A DNA stretch of 35,505 nt from Pseudomonadota bacterium (GTDB taxonomy: Bacteria > Pseudomonadota > Gammaproteobacteria > Burkholderiales > Chitinibacteraceae): positions 1-35,505 of the forward strand of contig JAGTRM010000037.1 in the NCBI GenBank assembly GCA_018261735.1, in the 5' to 3' direction. The notes beneath the pieces were generated by a model. That model worked only from the letters and a program-made list of their open reading frames with translations, made no database searches and was not told the origin of the DNA. Positions 17,161-26,371 of this stretch are shown piece after piece. Position numbers and translations under genes: made by a program. The first letter of the stretch is position 1, and every line of letters starts with the position of its first letter.

Positions 17161-18840
17161 TCAGGCTTCCTCTGGCGTGGCGGCGTACAGGGCTTCGGAT
17201 TGGCCGGCCCAGCGCAGGTAACGTTGGTAAAGCTGCTCGAAAGCGGCAACGTTGTGCGGGGCAGGGTTGTAGGTGTGTTCGATGCGGCTGGCCATGGCCT
17301 GCTGGGCGCTGGCGACGTCGCGGTATTCCTCGGCGGCCACAGCGGCAAAGATCGCAGCGCCGAGCGCGCAGCATTGATCCGAAGCGACCACTTCAATCGG
17401 GCGGTTCATCACGTCGGCGCAGACCTGCATCACGGTGGGCGACTTGCGGGCGATGCCGCCCAGCGCGACGACGTTTTCGACCGGCACGCCTTGGTTGATG
17501 AAGCACTCCATGATCGCGCGCGCGCCAAACGCGGTCGAGGCGATGAAGCCGCCGAACAGCGTCGGTGCATCGGTGCCGAGGTTCAGGTCGGTGATCACGC
17601 CCTTCAGACGCTGGTTGGCAAACGGCGTGCGCCGACCATTGAACCAGTCGAGCACCACGGGCAGGTGGTCAAGGTCGATGTTGCTGGCCCAGGCTTCGGT
17701 CAGGGCGGGGAGCAGGTTGTTTTCCACCTGTTGCAGTTGTGGGGCCAGCGCCGGGTTTTGTTGTGCCGCCAGTTGCAGCGGCCAGGCCAGCAGGCGCGAG
17801 AACCAGGCATACATGTCGCCAAAGGCCGATTGGCCCGCTTCCAGGCCGATCATGCCGGGAACGACGCTGCCGTTGACCTGGCCGCAGATGCCCTCGATGG
17901 CGCGCTGGCCGATCACGGCATCGTCTGCAATCATGATGTCGCAGGTGGATGTGCCGATTACCTTGACCAGCGAATACGGGCTGGCGCCGGCACCGACGGC
18001 CCCCATGTGGCAATCGAATGCGCCGCCGGAAACGACGATGCCTTCGGGCAGATTCAGGCGTTGGGCCCATTCCGGGGTCAGTATCCCGACCGGGACATCG
18101 GCGGTGAACGTTTCTTCAAACAAAGGGTAGGGCAGGTCTTCGACGAGGCAAGGATCGAGTTCGGCCAGGAACGCCCGGTCGGGCAGGCCGCCCCATTCTT
18201 CGTGCCAGAGTGACTTGTGGCCAGCGGAGCAGCGTCCGCGCTTGATTGTGTTTGGGCGGGTGGTGTCGGTCAGTAGTGCTGGCACCCAGTCGCACAGCTC
18301 GATCCAACTGGCCGCGGCGGCTCGCACGGCCGCATCCTTGCGCGAAACGTGCCAGATCTTGGCCCAGAACCATTCCGACGAGTAGATGCCGCCGATGTAG
18401 CGGCTGTAGTCGGGGAATTTTTCGTCATGGCAGAGCGCGGTGATGGCTTCGGCCTCGGCGATCGCGGTGTGATCCTTCCACAGCACGAACATGGCATTAG
18501 GGTTGTCGGCAAACTCCGGCCGCAATGCCAGGACGTTGCCGTCGGCATCGATCGGTGCGGGGGTCGATCCGGTCGTATCGACGCCAATGCCGATAATCGC
18601 GCGCCGTTGCACTTCGTTCAGGGCGGCAACGGTTTCGCGGATGGCGGCGGTCATGGATTCGATGTAATCGAGCGGATGATGGCGGAACTGGTTTGCCATG
18701 GGCTCGCTGTAACGGCCTTCCGCCCAGCGTGGGTAGTAGGCTACCGCGGAAGCGATTTCAGTTCCGTCGAGGCAACTTACTGCAAGCGCCCTGACAGAGT
18801 CGCTGCCAAAATCAAGGCCAAGTACTATTTTTTCTGACAT
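17161..18840 (-). CDS. araB: Ribulokinase
   Basis: AraB phosphorylates L-ribulose with ATP. It has 559 residues and is a FGGY-family carbohydrate kinase: N-terminal phosphate loop [55 protein letters not shown], and the C-terminal nucleotide site [22 protein letters not shown]. The ATG at 18840 is preceded by AGGA at about 9 bases. It is the first gene of the minus-strand ara series, facing the control region 18841-19374 and diverging from chvE. AraC-like half-sites lie 36-185 bases upstream, pointing toward this gene in the activating orientation. Confidence 0.97.
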   Translation of the reverse strand: MSEKIVLGLDFGSDSVRALAVSCLDGTEIASAVAYYPRWAEGRYSEPMANQFRHHPLDYIESMTAAIRETVAALNEVQRRAIIGIGVDTTGSTPAPIDADGNVLALRPEFADNPNAMFVLWKDHTAIAEAEAITALCHDEKFPDYSRYIGGIYSSEWFWAKIWHVSRKDAAVRAAAASWIELCDWVPALLTDTTRPNTIKRGRCSAGHKSLWHEEWGGLPDRAFLAELDPCLVEDLPYPLFEETFTADVPVGILTPEWAQRLNLPEGIVVSGGAFDCHMGAVGAGASPYSLVKVIGTSTCDIMIADDAVIGQRAIEGICGQVNGSVVPGMIGLEAGQSAFGDMYAWFSRLLAWPLQLAAQQNPALAPQLQQVENNLLPALTEAWASNIDLDHLPVVLDWFNGRRTPFANQRLKGVITDLNLGTDAPTLFGGFIASTAFGARAIMECFINQGVPVENVVALGGIARKSPTVMQVCADVMNRPIEVVASDQCCALGAAIFAAVAAEEYRDVASAQQAMASRIEHTYNPAPHNVAAFEQLYQRYLRWAGQSEALYAATPEEA

Positions 18841-18875
18841 TGTGTTGTCCTGGATTACAAAAAAATCGGCAATCG

Positions 18876-18897
18876 TATGGACTAAACAATATGGACT
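18876..18897 (-). promoter_or_regulatory. Paired AraC-like half-sites next to araB
   Basis: TATGGACT occurs twice, at 18876-18883 and 18890-18897, a direct repeat with 14-base period. On the araB strand these read AGTCCATA, matching the TCCATA end of the E. coli AraC half-site. They lie 36-57 bases upstream of the araB ATG. A TGTAAT sits 16 bases downstream of the nearer TCCATA and could be the -10 box of a class II promoter, although that would leave a very short leader. The 14-base period differs from the 21-base period of E. coli araI. Confidence 0.5.
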
Positions 18898-19007
18898 TTA
18901 TGCGGTGAGAGGTTAGTATTCGGCTGTCGTTTATATGTACGTAATGGCTTTGATGTTGGATATTTTAGGGTGTTCTGGCCGTTATTCTTGCTATAAACTG
19001 CCGTAGA

Positions 19008-19024
19008 TATGGATGTTTCTGCTT
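19008..19024 (-). promoter_or_regulatory. AraC half-site (araI1-like)
   Basis: On the araB strand this reads AAGCAGAAACATCCATA, which matches the E. coli araI1 17-mer TAGCATTTTTATCCATA at both conserved blocks, AGC and TCCATA, with exactly the same 7-base spacing. It is oriented toward araB, about 170 bases upstream. It is the best single AraC match in the region. It could take part in looping with the pair near araB. Function is inferred from the match and from the presence of a clear AraC in the window. Confidence 0.55.
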
Positions 19025-19095
19025 TTGTTTGGTCTTTACGTAGATACCTACTTCCAATACTTGTGGGGTTGGAGTTACCGTAATTGTGTAGCTTG

Positions 19096-19101
19096 TCCAT
19101 A
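19096..19101 (+). promoter_or_regulatory. AraC-like core hexamer toward chvE
   Basis: TCCATA on the plus strand, preceded by TAGC at 19089-19092 but with only 3 bases between the blocks instead of 7. It points toward chvE in the activating sense. On its own a hexamer is weak evidence; the clustering with three others is what makes it worth listing. Confidence 0.35.
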
Positions 19102-19374
19102 TTTGGCTACATGGCGTGTGGCTGGTGCCGGTTTGGGGGTGGGGTGATGTGTAAGAATTTGCTCCGCCCAAAATACCATCAGTTTTCTGCCATGCGCGTT
19201 TCTTGGCAAGCTTCGCTGCAAAGCATGTTTGATGAAAAAAACAAACCAGGGTTAGGTGTTGGAACTCATTAAAGCCTGGACTGGATTGGGATCACCCTGA
19301 AACGGAGTTTGTTGGGTGAAAGTTGGCAATGTTCGTCTAAGTAAATCTCTTCATATTGAATCGGAGACTGGATC

Positions 19375-20439
19375 ATGAACAGAAGGAAAGTGCTTGTAGG
19401 CTCGCTGCTGGTTGGCTTGATGGGGAGTTTCTCGCTTGCGCATGCGGCCGATAAGGGCCTGGTCGGGATTTCCATGCCGACAAAATCCTCCGCCCGCTGG
19501 ATCTCGGACGGCGCGAGCATGGTTAAGGTATTCACCGAGAAAGGCTACAAGACCGATCTGCAATATGCAGAAGACGACATTCCGAACCAGTTGGCGCAAA
19601 TCGAAAACCTCGTGACCAAGGGCGCCAAGGTGCTGGTGGTGGCTGCGATCGACGGCACCACGCTTTCCGATGTGTTGCAGAAGGCCGCCGACAAGGGCAT
19701 CAAGGTCATTGCCTATGATCGCCTGATCAAGGGCTCGAAGAACGTCGATTACTATGCAACCTTCGATAACTTCCAGGTTGGCGTGCTGCAAGCCGGATCC
19801 CTGGTGGATGCGCTGAAACTGAAGGAAGGCAAGGGCCCGTTCAATATCGAACTGTTCGGCGGCTCGCCGGATGACAACAATGCCTTCTTCTTCTATGACG
19901 GTGCCATGTCCGTGCTGGATCCGTACATCAAGAGCGGCAAGCTGGTGGTGCGTTCCAAGCAGATGGGCATGAAGCAGGTCGGTACCTTACGCTGGGATGG
20001 CGCGGTTGCCCAGGCCCGCATGGATAACCTGCTCTCGGCCTTCTACGGCAAGGAGAAGGTTCACGCCGTGTTGTCGCCGTATGACGGACTGTCGATCGGT
20101 ATCCTTTCCTCGCTCAAGGGCGTTGGCTATTGCTCGGCGCAGCAACCCTGTCCGTACGTGAGCGGCCAGGATGCCGAAGTTCAATCGATCAAGTCCATCA
20201 TCAAGGGCGAGCAATATTCCACCGTGTTCAAGGATACGCGTGAGCTGGCCAAGGTCACCGTGGGCATGGTCGATGCGATGCTCAGCGGCAAGAAGCCGAC
20301 CGTCAACGATACCAAGACCTACAACAACGGCATCAAGGTGGTTCCGTCCTACCTGCTCAAGCCGGTGAGCGTGGACAAGACCAACTGGAAGAAGATTGTG
20401 GTGGATAGTGGTTATTACACCGAAGCCCAGGTGAAGTAA
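19375..20439 (+). CDS. chvE: Multi-sugar periplasmic binding protein ChvE
   Basis: This 354-residue protein has a signal peptide ([20 protein letters not shown], cut after AHA near residue 24) and then follows Agrobacterium ChvE closely: [132 protein letters not shown] and [14 protein letters not shown]. ChvE binds arabinose, galactose, glucose, xylose and related aldoses for the GguAB importer; in Agrobacterium it also acts as a signal protein. It heads chvE-gguA-gguB, divergent from araB, and so is likely under AraC control. The start is supported by the signal peptide and an upstream GGAG. Confidence 0.95.
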   Translation: MNRRKVLVGSLLVGLMGSFSLAHAADKGLVGISMPTKSSARWISDGASMVKVFTEKGYKTDLQYAEDDIPNQLAQIENLVTKGAKVLVVAAIDGTTLSDVLQKAADKGIKVIAYDRLIKGSKNVDYYATFDNFQVGVLQAGSLVDALKLKEGKGPFNIELFGGSPDDNNAFFFYDGAMSVLDPYIKSGKLVVRSKQMGMKQVGTLRWDGAVAQARMDNLLSAFYGKEKVHAVLSPYDGLSIGILSSLKGVGYCSAQQPCPYVSGQDAEVQSIKSIIKGEQYSTVFKDTRELAKVTVGMVDAMLSGKKPTVNDTKTYNNGIKVVPSYLLKPVSVDKTNWKKIVVDSGYYTEAQVK

Positions 20440-20518
20440 GGGGCATTGCAGGATTGGCGTGCCGGTGCCGCGTGGCATCGGTGCGCCGGATTCAACCCAG
20501 ATGTATGGAGGTGAGCCG

Positions 20519-22048
20519 GTGGGGCCCATTCTGGAAATGAAAGGAATCACCAAGCGTTTTCCGGGCGTCGTTGCCTTGAGTAACGTGAATCTGGTGGTTC
20601 AGGCAGGCGAAATTCACGCGATCTGCGGTGAAAATGGTGCAGGCAAGTCAACGCTGATGAAAGTGTTGAGCGGCGTTTATCCAGCCGGAACTTACGAGGG
20701 CGAAATCCATTACGAGGGGCGCGTCCAGAAGTTCGATTCGATTCGTGATAGCGAAGAGCAGGGCATCATCATCATCCACCAGGAGCTGGCCCTGGTTCCC
20801 CTGCTGTCGATCGCCGAGAACATCTACCTCGGCAATGAACAAGGAAAATTCGGCATCGTCGACCATGAGCAGACCCATCGCCGGACGGTGGAACTGCTGG
20901 CGAAGGTCGGGCTCAACGAATCGCCCGAAACGCTGATCACCGATCTGGGGGTTGGCAAGCAGCAACTGGTTGAAATTGCCAAGGCGCTTTCCAAGAAGGT
21001 CAAGCTGCTGATTCTGGACGAGCCGACCGCCAGCCTGAACGAAACCGACAGTGCGGCCTTGCTGGATCTGTTGCTGGGGTTCAAGGCACACGGCATCACC
21101 TGCATTCTGATTTCCCACAAGCTCAACGAAATATCCCGCGTGGCGGATTCGGTGACGGTGCTGCGCGATGGCGCCACCGTGAAAACCATGGATTGCCGCG
21201 AAACGCCGATCTGCGAAGACACGATCATCCGCTACATGGTGGGCCGCGACATGGCCGACCGCTACCCGCAGCGCCAGCCCAACATTGGTGAAATTGTTTT
21301 CGAAGTCAAAGACTGGACGGTTTTTCACGAACAGCACGCCGACCGGAAATTCATCAAGGGCGTGAGCTTGAATGTCCGCAAGGGCGAAATTGTCGGCATC
21401 GCCGGGCTGATGGGGTCCGGGCGCACCGAGTTTGCCATGAGTGTTTTTGGGCGCAGTTACGGGCGCAACATCAGCGGCAAGGTTCATCTGCGCGGCGAAT
21501 CGATTGATGTCAGTACCGTCAGCAAGGCGGTGGCGCACGGCATTGCCTATGTCACCGAAGATCGCAAGGGTTATGGACTGGTGCTGGAAAACGAGATCGA
21601 GCACAACATTTCACTGGCCAATCTGCCCGGCGTATCAAGCCATGGCGTAATCGATAGCGGGCGCGAATTCGCCGTTGCCACCGACTACAAGCGCAAGATC
21701 AACATCCGCTGCTCCGATGTGTTTCAGCATGTCGGCAATCTGTCCGGCGGCAACCAGCAGAAAGTGGTGCTGAGCAAATGGCTGTTTTCCGGACCGGAAA
21801 TCCTGATTCTTGACGAACCCACACGCGGTATCGACGTGGGGGCGAAATACGAGATATACACGCTGATTGCCCAGCTTGCCAGCGAAGGGAAATGCATCAT
21901 CCTGATTTCTTCGGAGATGCCGGAATTGTTGGGAATGAGCGACCGGATCTATGTGATGAACGAGGGGGCGTTTGTGGCAGAAATGCCTGTTGCAGAAGCC
22001 AGTCAGGAAAAAATCATGCGCTCGATAGTCAATGCGGGGAAAAACTGA
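20519..22048 (+). CDS. gguA: Multi-sugar ABC transporter ATP-binding protein GguA
   Basis: This is a double-ABC ATPase of 509 residues from GTG 20519. I prefer this start because GGAGGTGA lies just upstream and the protein then begins [19 protein letters not shown] as in relatives; an in-frame ATG at 20501 and a GTG at 20459 have no ribosome site. Domain 1 has Walker [31 protein letters not shown] and Walker [13 protein letters not shown]. Domain 2 has degenerate P-loop [22 protein letters not shown], signature [15 protein letters not shown] and [15 protein letters not shown]. It works with ChvE and GguB. The stop lies 1 base before the gguB ATG. Confidence 0.95.
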   Translation: MGPILEMKGITKRFPGVVALSNVNLVVQAGEIHAICGENGAGKSTLMKVLSGVYPAGTYEGEIHYEGRVQKFDSIRDSEEQGIIIIHQELALVPLLSIAENIYLGNEQGKFGIVDHEQTHRRTVELLAKVGLNESPETLITDLGVGKQQLVEIAKALSKKVKLLILDEPTASLNETDSAALLDLLLGFKAHGITCILISHKLNEISRVADSVTVLRDGATVKTMDCRETPICEDTIIRYMVGRDMADRYPQRQPNIGEIVFEVKDWTVFHEQHADRKFIKGVSLNVRKGEIVGIAGLMGSGRTEFAMSVFGRSYGRNISGKVHLRGESIDVSTVSKAVAHGIAYVTEDRKGYGLVLENEIEHNISLANLPGVSSHGVIDSGREFAVATDYKRKINIRCSDVFQHVGNLSGGNQQKVVLSKWLFSGPEILILDEPTRGIDVGAKYEIYTLIAQLASEGKCIILISSEMPELLGMSDRIYVMNEGAFVAEMPVAEASQEKIMRSIVNAGKN

Positions 22049-22049
22049 A

Positions 22050-23246
22050 ATGAACACCAACGTAGAAGCGATCCCTATGGTCGCGGAAAAAACGCCTTTT
22101 GCCTCGATCATCAAGAAGAACCTGCGCGAGTACGGCATGCTGATCTCGCTTGCCGTGATCATGATCTTCTTCCAGTACCAGACCGAAGGCACGCTGTTGC
22201 AGCCCTTGAATCTGACAAACCTGGTGCTGCAAAACAGTTACATCGTGATCATGGCACTGGGCATGTTGCTGGTGATCGTTGCCGGGCATATCGATCTGTC
22301 GGTGGGTTCGGTCGCCGGTTTCATCGGCGGACTCGCGGCCGTCTTGATGGTGGAATACCACTGGCACTATGTGCCGGCCGCCTTGATCTGTCTGGTGGCG
22401 GGAGCCTTGATCGGCGCCTTGCAGGGATATTTTGTCGCTTTCCACAAGATTCCGTCGTTCATCGTGACGCTGGGCGGCATGCTGGTATTCCGCGGTTTGA
22501 CGCTGGCGCTGCTGGCCGGACAGTCTGTCGGCCCGTTCCCGCCGGAATTCCAGTTGCTCAGTTCCGGCTTCATTCCGGAGTTGATCAACGGCGAAGGCCT
22601 GCGCATGACCTCGGTGCTGATCGGCTGCCTTGTCTCCGCAGGGCTGTTCTATGCCGCCATGCGTGAACGCGCCAACAAGGTCCAGTACGGTGCGAGTGCC
22701 GAACCCATGGTCTTTTTTACCATCAAAAACCTTGTCTTTGCCGTTGCGATCATTTTCTTCTCTTACCTGCTGGCCTCCTACAAGGGCTTGCCGAACGTCA
22801 TGATCGTGATGTTCGGGCTGATGCTGATCTATGACTTTGTTACCAACCGCACCACGATCGGGCGCCGCGTTTACGCGCTGGGTGGAAATGAAAAGGCTGC
22901 GCGCCTGTCCGGGATCAAGACCGATCGCCTGTCGTTCTACACCTTCATCAACATGGGCGTGCTGGCGGCCGTCGCCGGGCTGATTTTTGCCGCGCGGTTG
23001 AATACTGCCACACCCAAGGCGGGGGTCGGCTTCGAGCTGGACGTGATTGCGGCCTGCTTCATCGGCGGCGCTTCGGCGACCGGCGGGGTGGGCAAAGTCA
23101 TGGGGGCCGTGATCGGTGCCTTCGTGATGGGCGTCATGAACAACGGCATGTCCATTCTGGGCATCGGCATCGACTGGCAGCAAGTCATCAAGGGCATCGT
23201 GCTGGTCGCCGCCGTGTTTGTGGACGTTTACAACAAGAACAAATAA
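22050..23246 (+). CDS. gguB: Multi-sugar ABC transporter permease GguB
   Basis: This is a 398-residue inner-membrane permease of the xylose/arabinose (XylH/GguB) branch, longer than the ~330-residue ribose type. Marks are [98 protein letters not shown] and a C-terminal DVYNKNK. ATG 22050 is taken since GGGGA lies 8 bases upstream and it follows the gguA stop by one base; the ATG at 22032 lies inside gguA. The gene series appears to end here; araC follows after 131 bases. Confidence 0.95.
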   Translation: MNTNVEAIPMVAEKTPFASIIKKNLREYGMLISLAVIMIFFQYQTEGTLLQPLNLTNLVLQNSYIVIMALGMLLVIVAGHIDLSVGSVAGFIGGLAAVLMVEYHWHYVPAALICLVAGALIGALQGYFVAFHKIPSFIVTLGGMLVFRGLTLALLAGQSVGPFPPEFQLLSSGFIPELINGEGLRMTSVLIGCLVSAGLFYAAMRERANKVQYGASAEPMVFFTIKNLVFAVAIIFFSYLLASYKGLPNVMIVMFGLMLIYDFVTNRTTIGRRVYALGGNEKAARLSGIKTDRLSFYTFINMGVLAAVAGLIFAARLNTATPKAGVGFELDVIAACFIGGASATGGVGKVMGAVIGAFVMGVMNNGMSILGIGIDWQQVIKGIVLVAAVFVDVYNKNK

Positions 23247-23336
23247 GCCTCGCACTCTTGCAGAAACCGGTTATGCGGTCTTCCATCATTGGCGGATATA
23301 CCTGATGGATCGGCATGCGATAACCCAAAGGTGGGT

Positions 23337-23358
23337 GCCGGATCATTCCTGATCCGGC
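23337..23358 (+). other. Hairpin between gguB and araC
   Basis: GCCGGATCA (23337-23345) and TGATCCGGC (23350-23358) form a perfect 9-base-pair stem with a TTCC tetraloop, 19 bases upstream of the araC ATG and 90 bases after gguB. No T-run follows. It may lower or modulate araC translation from a gguB read-through message, or act as a weak terminator. Confidence 0.5.
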
Positions 23359-23377
23359 CGCTCCCAAAGGCAGCGAA

Positions 23378-24304
23378 ATGCATCTGGACGATAACGGACA
23401 ACAACTCGACCCGCTCTTGCCTGGCTACTCGTTCAATGTGTACCTGGTCGCGGGAATGACGCCGATCATCGAAAACGGGCCGCTCGATTTCTTTATCGAC
23501 CGCAACAAGGGTATGAGCGGTTTCATCATCAACATGACGGTGAAGGGGCAGGGCAAGGTTTTCGATGGTGAGGAGGCCTTCATCACCGAGCCCGGCGATC
23601 TGCTGCTGTTCCCGCCGGATGCGGTCCACTATTACGGCCGTGCGCCGCAGAGTGCCAACTGGTATCACCGCTGGGTCTATTTTCGTCCTCGCGCCTATTG
23701 GGCCAACTGGTTGAAATGGCGCCATCAGGTCAACAAGGTGGGCCGGTTGACACTGTCCGACAAGGCGGTGATCAACGAGTTTGACGATCTGTTCCAGCAG
23801 ATCGAGCAGACCCACAAGGCCGGCCGGCGCTCGTCCGAAGATCTGGCAATCAACCTGCTGGAACGTCTGCTGATACGCTGTTTCGAGGAAACACCGGAAA
23901 ACCGCAGCAAGCCGATCGATTTGCGCATTGAAGAAGCCTGCCAGTATCTATCCCGGAATCTGGCCGAAGAAGTGAACCTCGACGATGTGGCTCGTCATGT
24001 CTGCCTCTCGCCTTCGCGCCTGGCGCACCTGTTCCGCGAGCAGATGGGGGTGAACATCCTGCGCTGGCGTGAAGACCAGCGCATCATCCTGGCCAAACAC
24101 CTGCTGCAGAGCACCTGCTCGCCGATCGCCAAGGTAGCGGGATTGGTCGGCTACGATGACCAGATGTATTTTTCCCGCGTGTTCCGCAAGCGGGTGGGCA
24201 CCAGTCCCAGCATCTTTCGCAAAACCAGCGAAGGCTCTCCGGTGCAGTGTGTCGACGCTGTGGGAGCGGACTCGTTTGCCGATTTTTTGGGCAGCCAGAA
24301 TTGA
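23378..24304 (+). CDS. araC: Arabinose regulator AraC
   Basis: This 308-residue protein aligns almost throughout with E. coli AraC, shifted by four residues. The arabinose-pocket residues are all kept: Pro12 (E. coli Pro8), Thr28 (24), Arg42 (38), Tyr86 (82), His97 (93) and Trp99 (95). Shared blocks include [26 protein letters not shown] and, in the DNA-binding half, [17 protein letters not shown] and WREDQRI, with [19 protein letters not shown] ending the second helix-turn-helix. So it should sense L-arabinose and bind TAGC-N7-TCCATA type half-sites, which occur upstream of araB. The last ~25 residues extend beyond the second helix-turn-helix. Only a weak AAGG precedes the ATG. Unlike in enterobacteria it is not divergent from araB but lies behind the gguB gene, 4.5 kb away. 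Confidence 0.97.
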   Translation: MHLDDNGQQLDPLLPGYSFNVYLVAGMTPIIENGPLDFFIDRNKGMSGFIINMTVKGQGKVFDGEEAFITEPGDLLLFPPDAVHYYGRAPQSANWYHRWVYFRPRAYWANWLKWRHQVNKVGRLTLSDKAVINEFDDLFQQIEQTHKAGRRSSEDLAINLLERLLIRCFEETPENRSKPIDLRIEEACQYLSRNLAEEVNLDDVARHVCLSPSRLAHLFREQMGVNILRWREDQRIILAKHLLQSTCSPIAKVAGLVGYDDQMYFSRVFRKRVGTSPSIFRKTSEGSPVQCVDAVGADSFADFLGSQN

Positions 24305-24320
24305 TACCGGAACCGAAAAG

Positions 24321-25364
24321 ATGAATTCAGCGCCAACCCTTTGCCCGGACGGGCGCCCCGCCACCTTGATCACGCTGGAGCATGAATGTGGCACCCGGCT
24401 GACGCTGATGGACTGGGGCGGCACCTGGTTGTCCTGCCTGGTGCCGCTGGCGGATGGCAGTCGGCGCGAAGTGCTGCTGGGCTGCGAGCGGCTGGAAGAC
24501 TATTTCCGCCAGACCGCCTATCTGGGGGCAACGATCGGGCGCTATGCCAACCGCATCGGCCATTCCCGCTTCAGCAGGCAAGGCCACACGTTTAACTTGC
24601 TGGCCAATCAGGGGCCGCACCAGTTGCATGGCGGGCCGGACAGCTTCGACCGGCGGCGCTGGCAGATCATCGAGCAGGGTCGTGATCATGTTTGCCTCGG
24701 GATTGAATCGCCCGCTGGCGATCAGGGCTTTCCCGGCAACTTGAGTGCCCGCGTGCTCTACCGGTTGTTGCCCGATTGCCGGATCAGCATGGAGTACCAA
24801 GCGCAGGTCGATGCGCCATGCCCGGTGAATCTGACCAATCATGCGTATTTCAATCTGGACGGTGCGGCGACCGACGCACGGCAGCATGGGCTGCAAATTC
24901 GCGCGCAGTACTATGTGCCGGTGGATGCCGGCCTGATCCCGACGGGCGAGTTGCAGCCGGTTGGCGGGAGCAGTTTCGATTTCACCGCCCCGAAATGCAT
25001 CGCGCGGGATTTTCTGGCGGATGCGCAGCAACAACTGTGTGGCGGCTATGATCATGCCTGGCTGCTGGATGAGGCGTGCAAGGCGATGGCCGACCCGGCG
25101 GCGGTGCTGGTTTCTGGTGATCAGCGCCTGGCGATGGATCTCTATACCACCAAGCCGGGCTTGCAGTTCTACAGCGGCAATTTTCTGGCCGGAACACCGG
25201 CGCGGGACGGTGGCCACTATGCCGTGCACCAAGGCGTGGCGCTGGAAACTCAGTTCCTGCCCGATAGCCCCAATCACCCGGAATGGCCGCAGCCCGACTG
25301 CTGGCTCTTGCCCGGCGTGACTTACCAGCACACGACTCAACTGCAATTTCGCCCGATCCCCTGA
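24321..25364 (+). CDS. galM: Aldose 1-epimerase (mutarotase)
   Basis: This is a cytoplasmic mutarotase of 347 residues that interconverts alpha and beta anomers of galactose and other aldoses (arabinose is accepted by some members). Family marks are LGATIGRYANRIGHSRF, NQGPHQLHGGPDSFDRRRW, NLTNHAYFNLDG with the catalytic His, GGYDHAW, and the C-terminal QGVALETQFLPDSPNHPEWP with the catalytic Glu. The ATG at 24321 is 16 bases after the araC stop; the frame runs further upstream inside araC in a shadow frame and is not used. It is probably co-transcribed with araC and supplies GalK with the alpha anomer. Confidence 0.95.
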   Translation: MNSAPTLCPDGRPATLITLEHECGTRLTLMDWGGTWLSCLVPLADGSRREVLLGCERLEDYFRQTAYLGATIGRYANRIGHSRFSRQGHTFNLLANQGPHQLHGGPDSFDRRRWQIIEQGRDHVCLGIESPAGDQGFPGNLSARVLYRLLPDCRISMEYQAQVDAPCPVNLTNHAYFNLDGAATDARQHGLQIRAQYYVPVDAGLIPTGELQPVGGSSFDFTAPKCIARDFLADAQQQLCGGYDHAWLLDEACKAMADPAAVLVSGDQRLAMDLYTTKPGLQFYSGNFLAGTPARDGGHYAVHQGVALETQFLPDSPNHPEWPQPDCWLLPGVTYQHTTQLQFRPIP

Positions 25365-25482
25365 CGGATACCTCCTGACCAGGCGAAGACCGCCCCCTCA
25401 ACTGGTAAACTGGTTCCTGACCATTGCTTGTTCCCCAAGGCATTGCCGCCTATGGTGGATAGGCGCAAATCAGGAGACAACC

Positions 25483-26277
25483 ATGCCCACGCTCACCGAA
25501 ATTTACCGCTATCCCGTCAAATCGACCTGGGGCGAATTGCTTCCTGCCAGTGATGTCGGCCCGATGGGCTTGCCGTTTGACCGGGCCTGGATGGTGGCCG
25601 ACGAATCGGGGCGCATGATTACCGGCCGCACCGAGCCCCGACTCGTGCAGATCAAAGTGCGGGTGGATGACAGCACGCTGACGCTGAGCGCGCCGGGTCG
25701 GGAGGTGCTGGTTGTTCCCCGTAGCCAGTTCAATCAGCCGATGCCGGCCTCCGTTTGGAAGGACGAATTTCCCGCGTTTGCCGGCGCGAAGCCGGCGGAC
25801 GAATGGCTGTCGGGCTTTCTCGGCAAGCCGGTGTGGCTGCTTTATGTCGGCGCGGCATCGGCCCGGCGCGTGCGGCGCCGGCCCGAGGTGGCGTTGTCTT
25901 TTGCCGATGCCTACCCGCTGTTGCTGATCGGGCAGGGCTCGCTCGACGAGCTGAACCGGCGCGTCGGCCGCGATCTTTCCATGCGCCGGTTTCGCCCGAA
26001 TCTGGTCGTGACCGGCAGCGAGGCGTTTGCCGAGGATCGCTGGAAAAAAATTCGCATCGGCGAGGTGATCTTCAGCATCGAAAAACCGTGCGAGCGCTGC
26101 GCGTTTACCACGGTCGATCCGGAAACCGGTGAGAAATCCAGCGATCAGGAACCGCTGCGCACGCTGGCCACTTTCCGCCGAACGCCGGATGGCGTGCTGT
26201 TCGGCCAGAATGCCGTGGCAGAGGGCGCCGGGCAGATTGCTTTGGGCATGGAAGTCGAGATTCTGGAAGCGGTTTGA
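25483..26277 (+). CDS. MOSC-domain protein, YcbX-like
   Basis: This 264-residue protein has the N-terminal MOSC beta-barrel (TEIYRYPVKSTWGELL, about 1-115) and a C-terminal MOSC domain (about 120-260) with MRRFRPNLVVTGSEAFAED and the conserved cysteine in EKPCERCAFTTVDPETGE. Related proteins bind molybdenum cofactor; E. coli YcbX reduces N-hydroxylated compounds. YcbX has an extra ferredoxin domain that is absent here, so an electron-transfer partner would be separate. AGGAG lies 7 bases before the ATG. It stands alone between galM and the M16 protease. The fold is secure; the reaction is by analogy. Confidence 0.88.
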   Translation: MPTLTEIYRYPVKSTWGELLPASDVGPMGLPFDRAWMVADESGRMITGRTEPRLVQIKVRVDDSTLTLSAPGREVLVVPRSQFNQPMPASVWKDEFPAFAGAKPADEWLSGFLGKPVWLLYVGAASARRVRRRPEVALSFADAYPLLLIGQGSLDELNRRVGRDLSMRRFRPNLVVTGSEAFAEDRWKKIRIGEVIFSIEKPCERCAFTTVDPETGEKSSDQEPLRTLATFRRTPDGVLFGQNAVAEGAGQIALGMEVEILEAV

Positions 26278-26371
26278 ACTTTTTAAGGTTGCAACGTCCC
26301 AACTCAGGGCGCTTGGGTCGCCCCGTCATCTGCCGGTGCTTCAATCAAAATTTTGAAGGTTTTAAAAAAAC

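Larger units (their letters stand above)
18841..19374. promoter_or_regulatory. Divergent ara control region
   Basis: This is a 534-base AT-rich gap between araB (minus) and chvE (plus). No gene is supported; short frames on either strand lack ribosome sites and family features. It carries four copies of the AraC core hexamer (TATGGA, or its complement TCCATA), listed separately. Three point toward araB and one toward chvE, all within 19101, leaving about 270 bases of untranslated leader or further control sequence before chvE. The ribosome site for chvE is the GGAG of CGGAGACTGGATC just before its ATG. I could not pick out a convincing -35/-10 pair for chvE. Confidence 0.7.

Noticed and set aside
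14834..17221. 795-codon plus-strand frame opposite araA and araD
   Set aside because: It is the antisense of araA and araD, whose catalytic residues are all intact; the frame is a by-product of high GC codon use.
19008..19045. A full araI1-araI2 tandem with 21-base period
   Set aside because: I compared the 17-mers 21 bases on either side of 19008 with the AraC half-site and neither matched beyond a few positions, so only the single half-site is reported.
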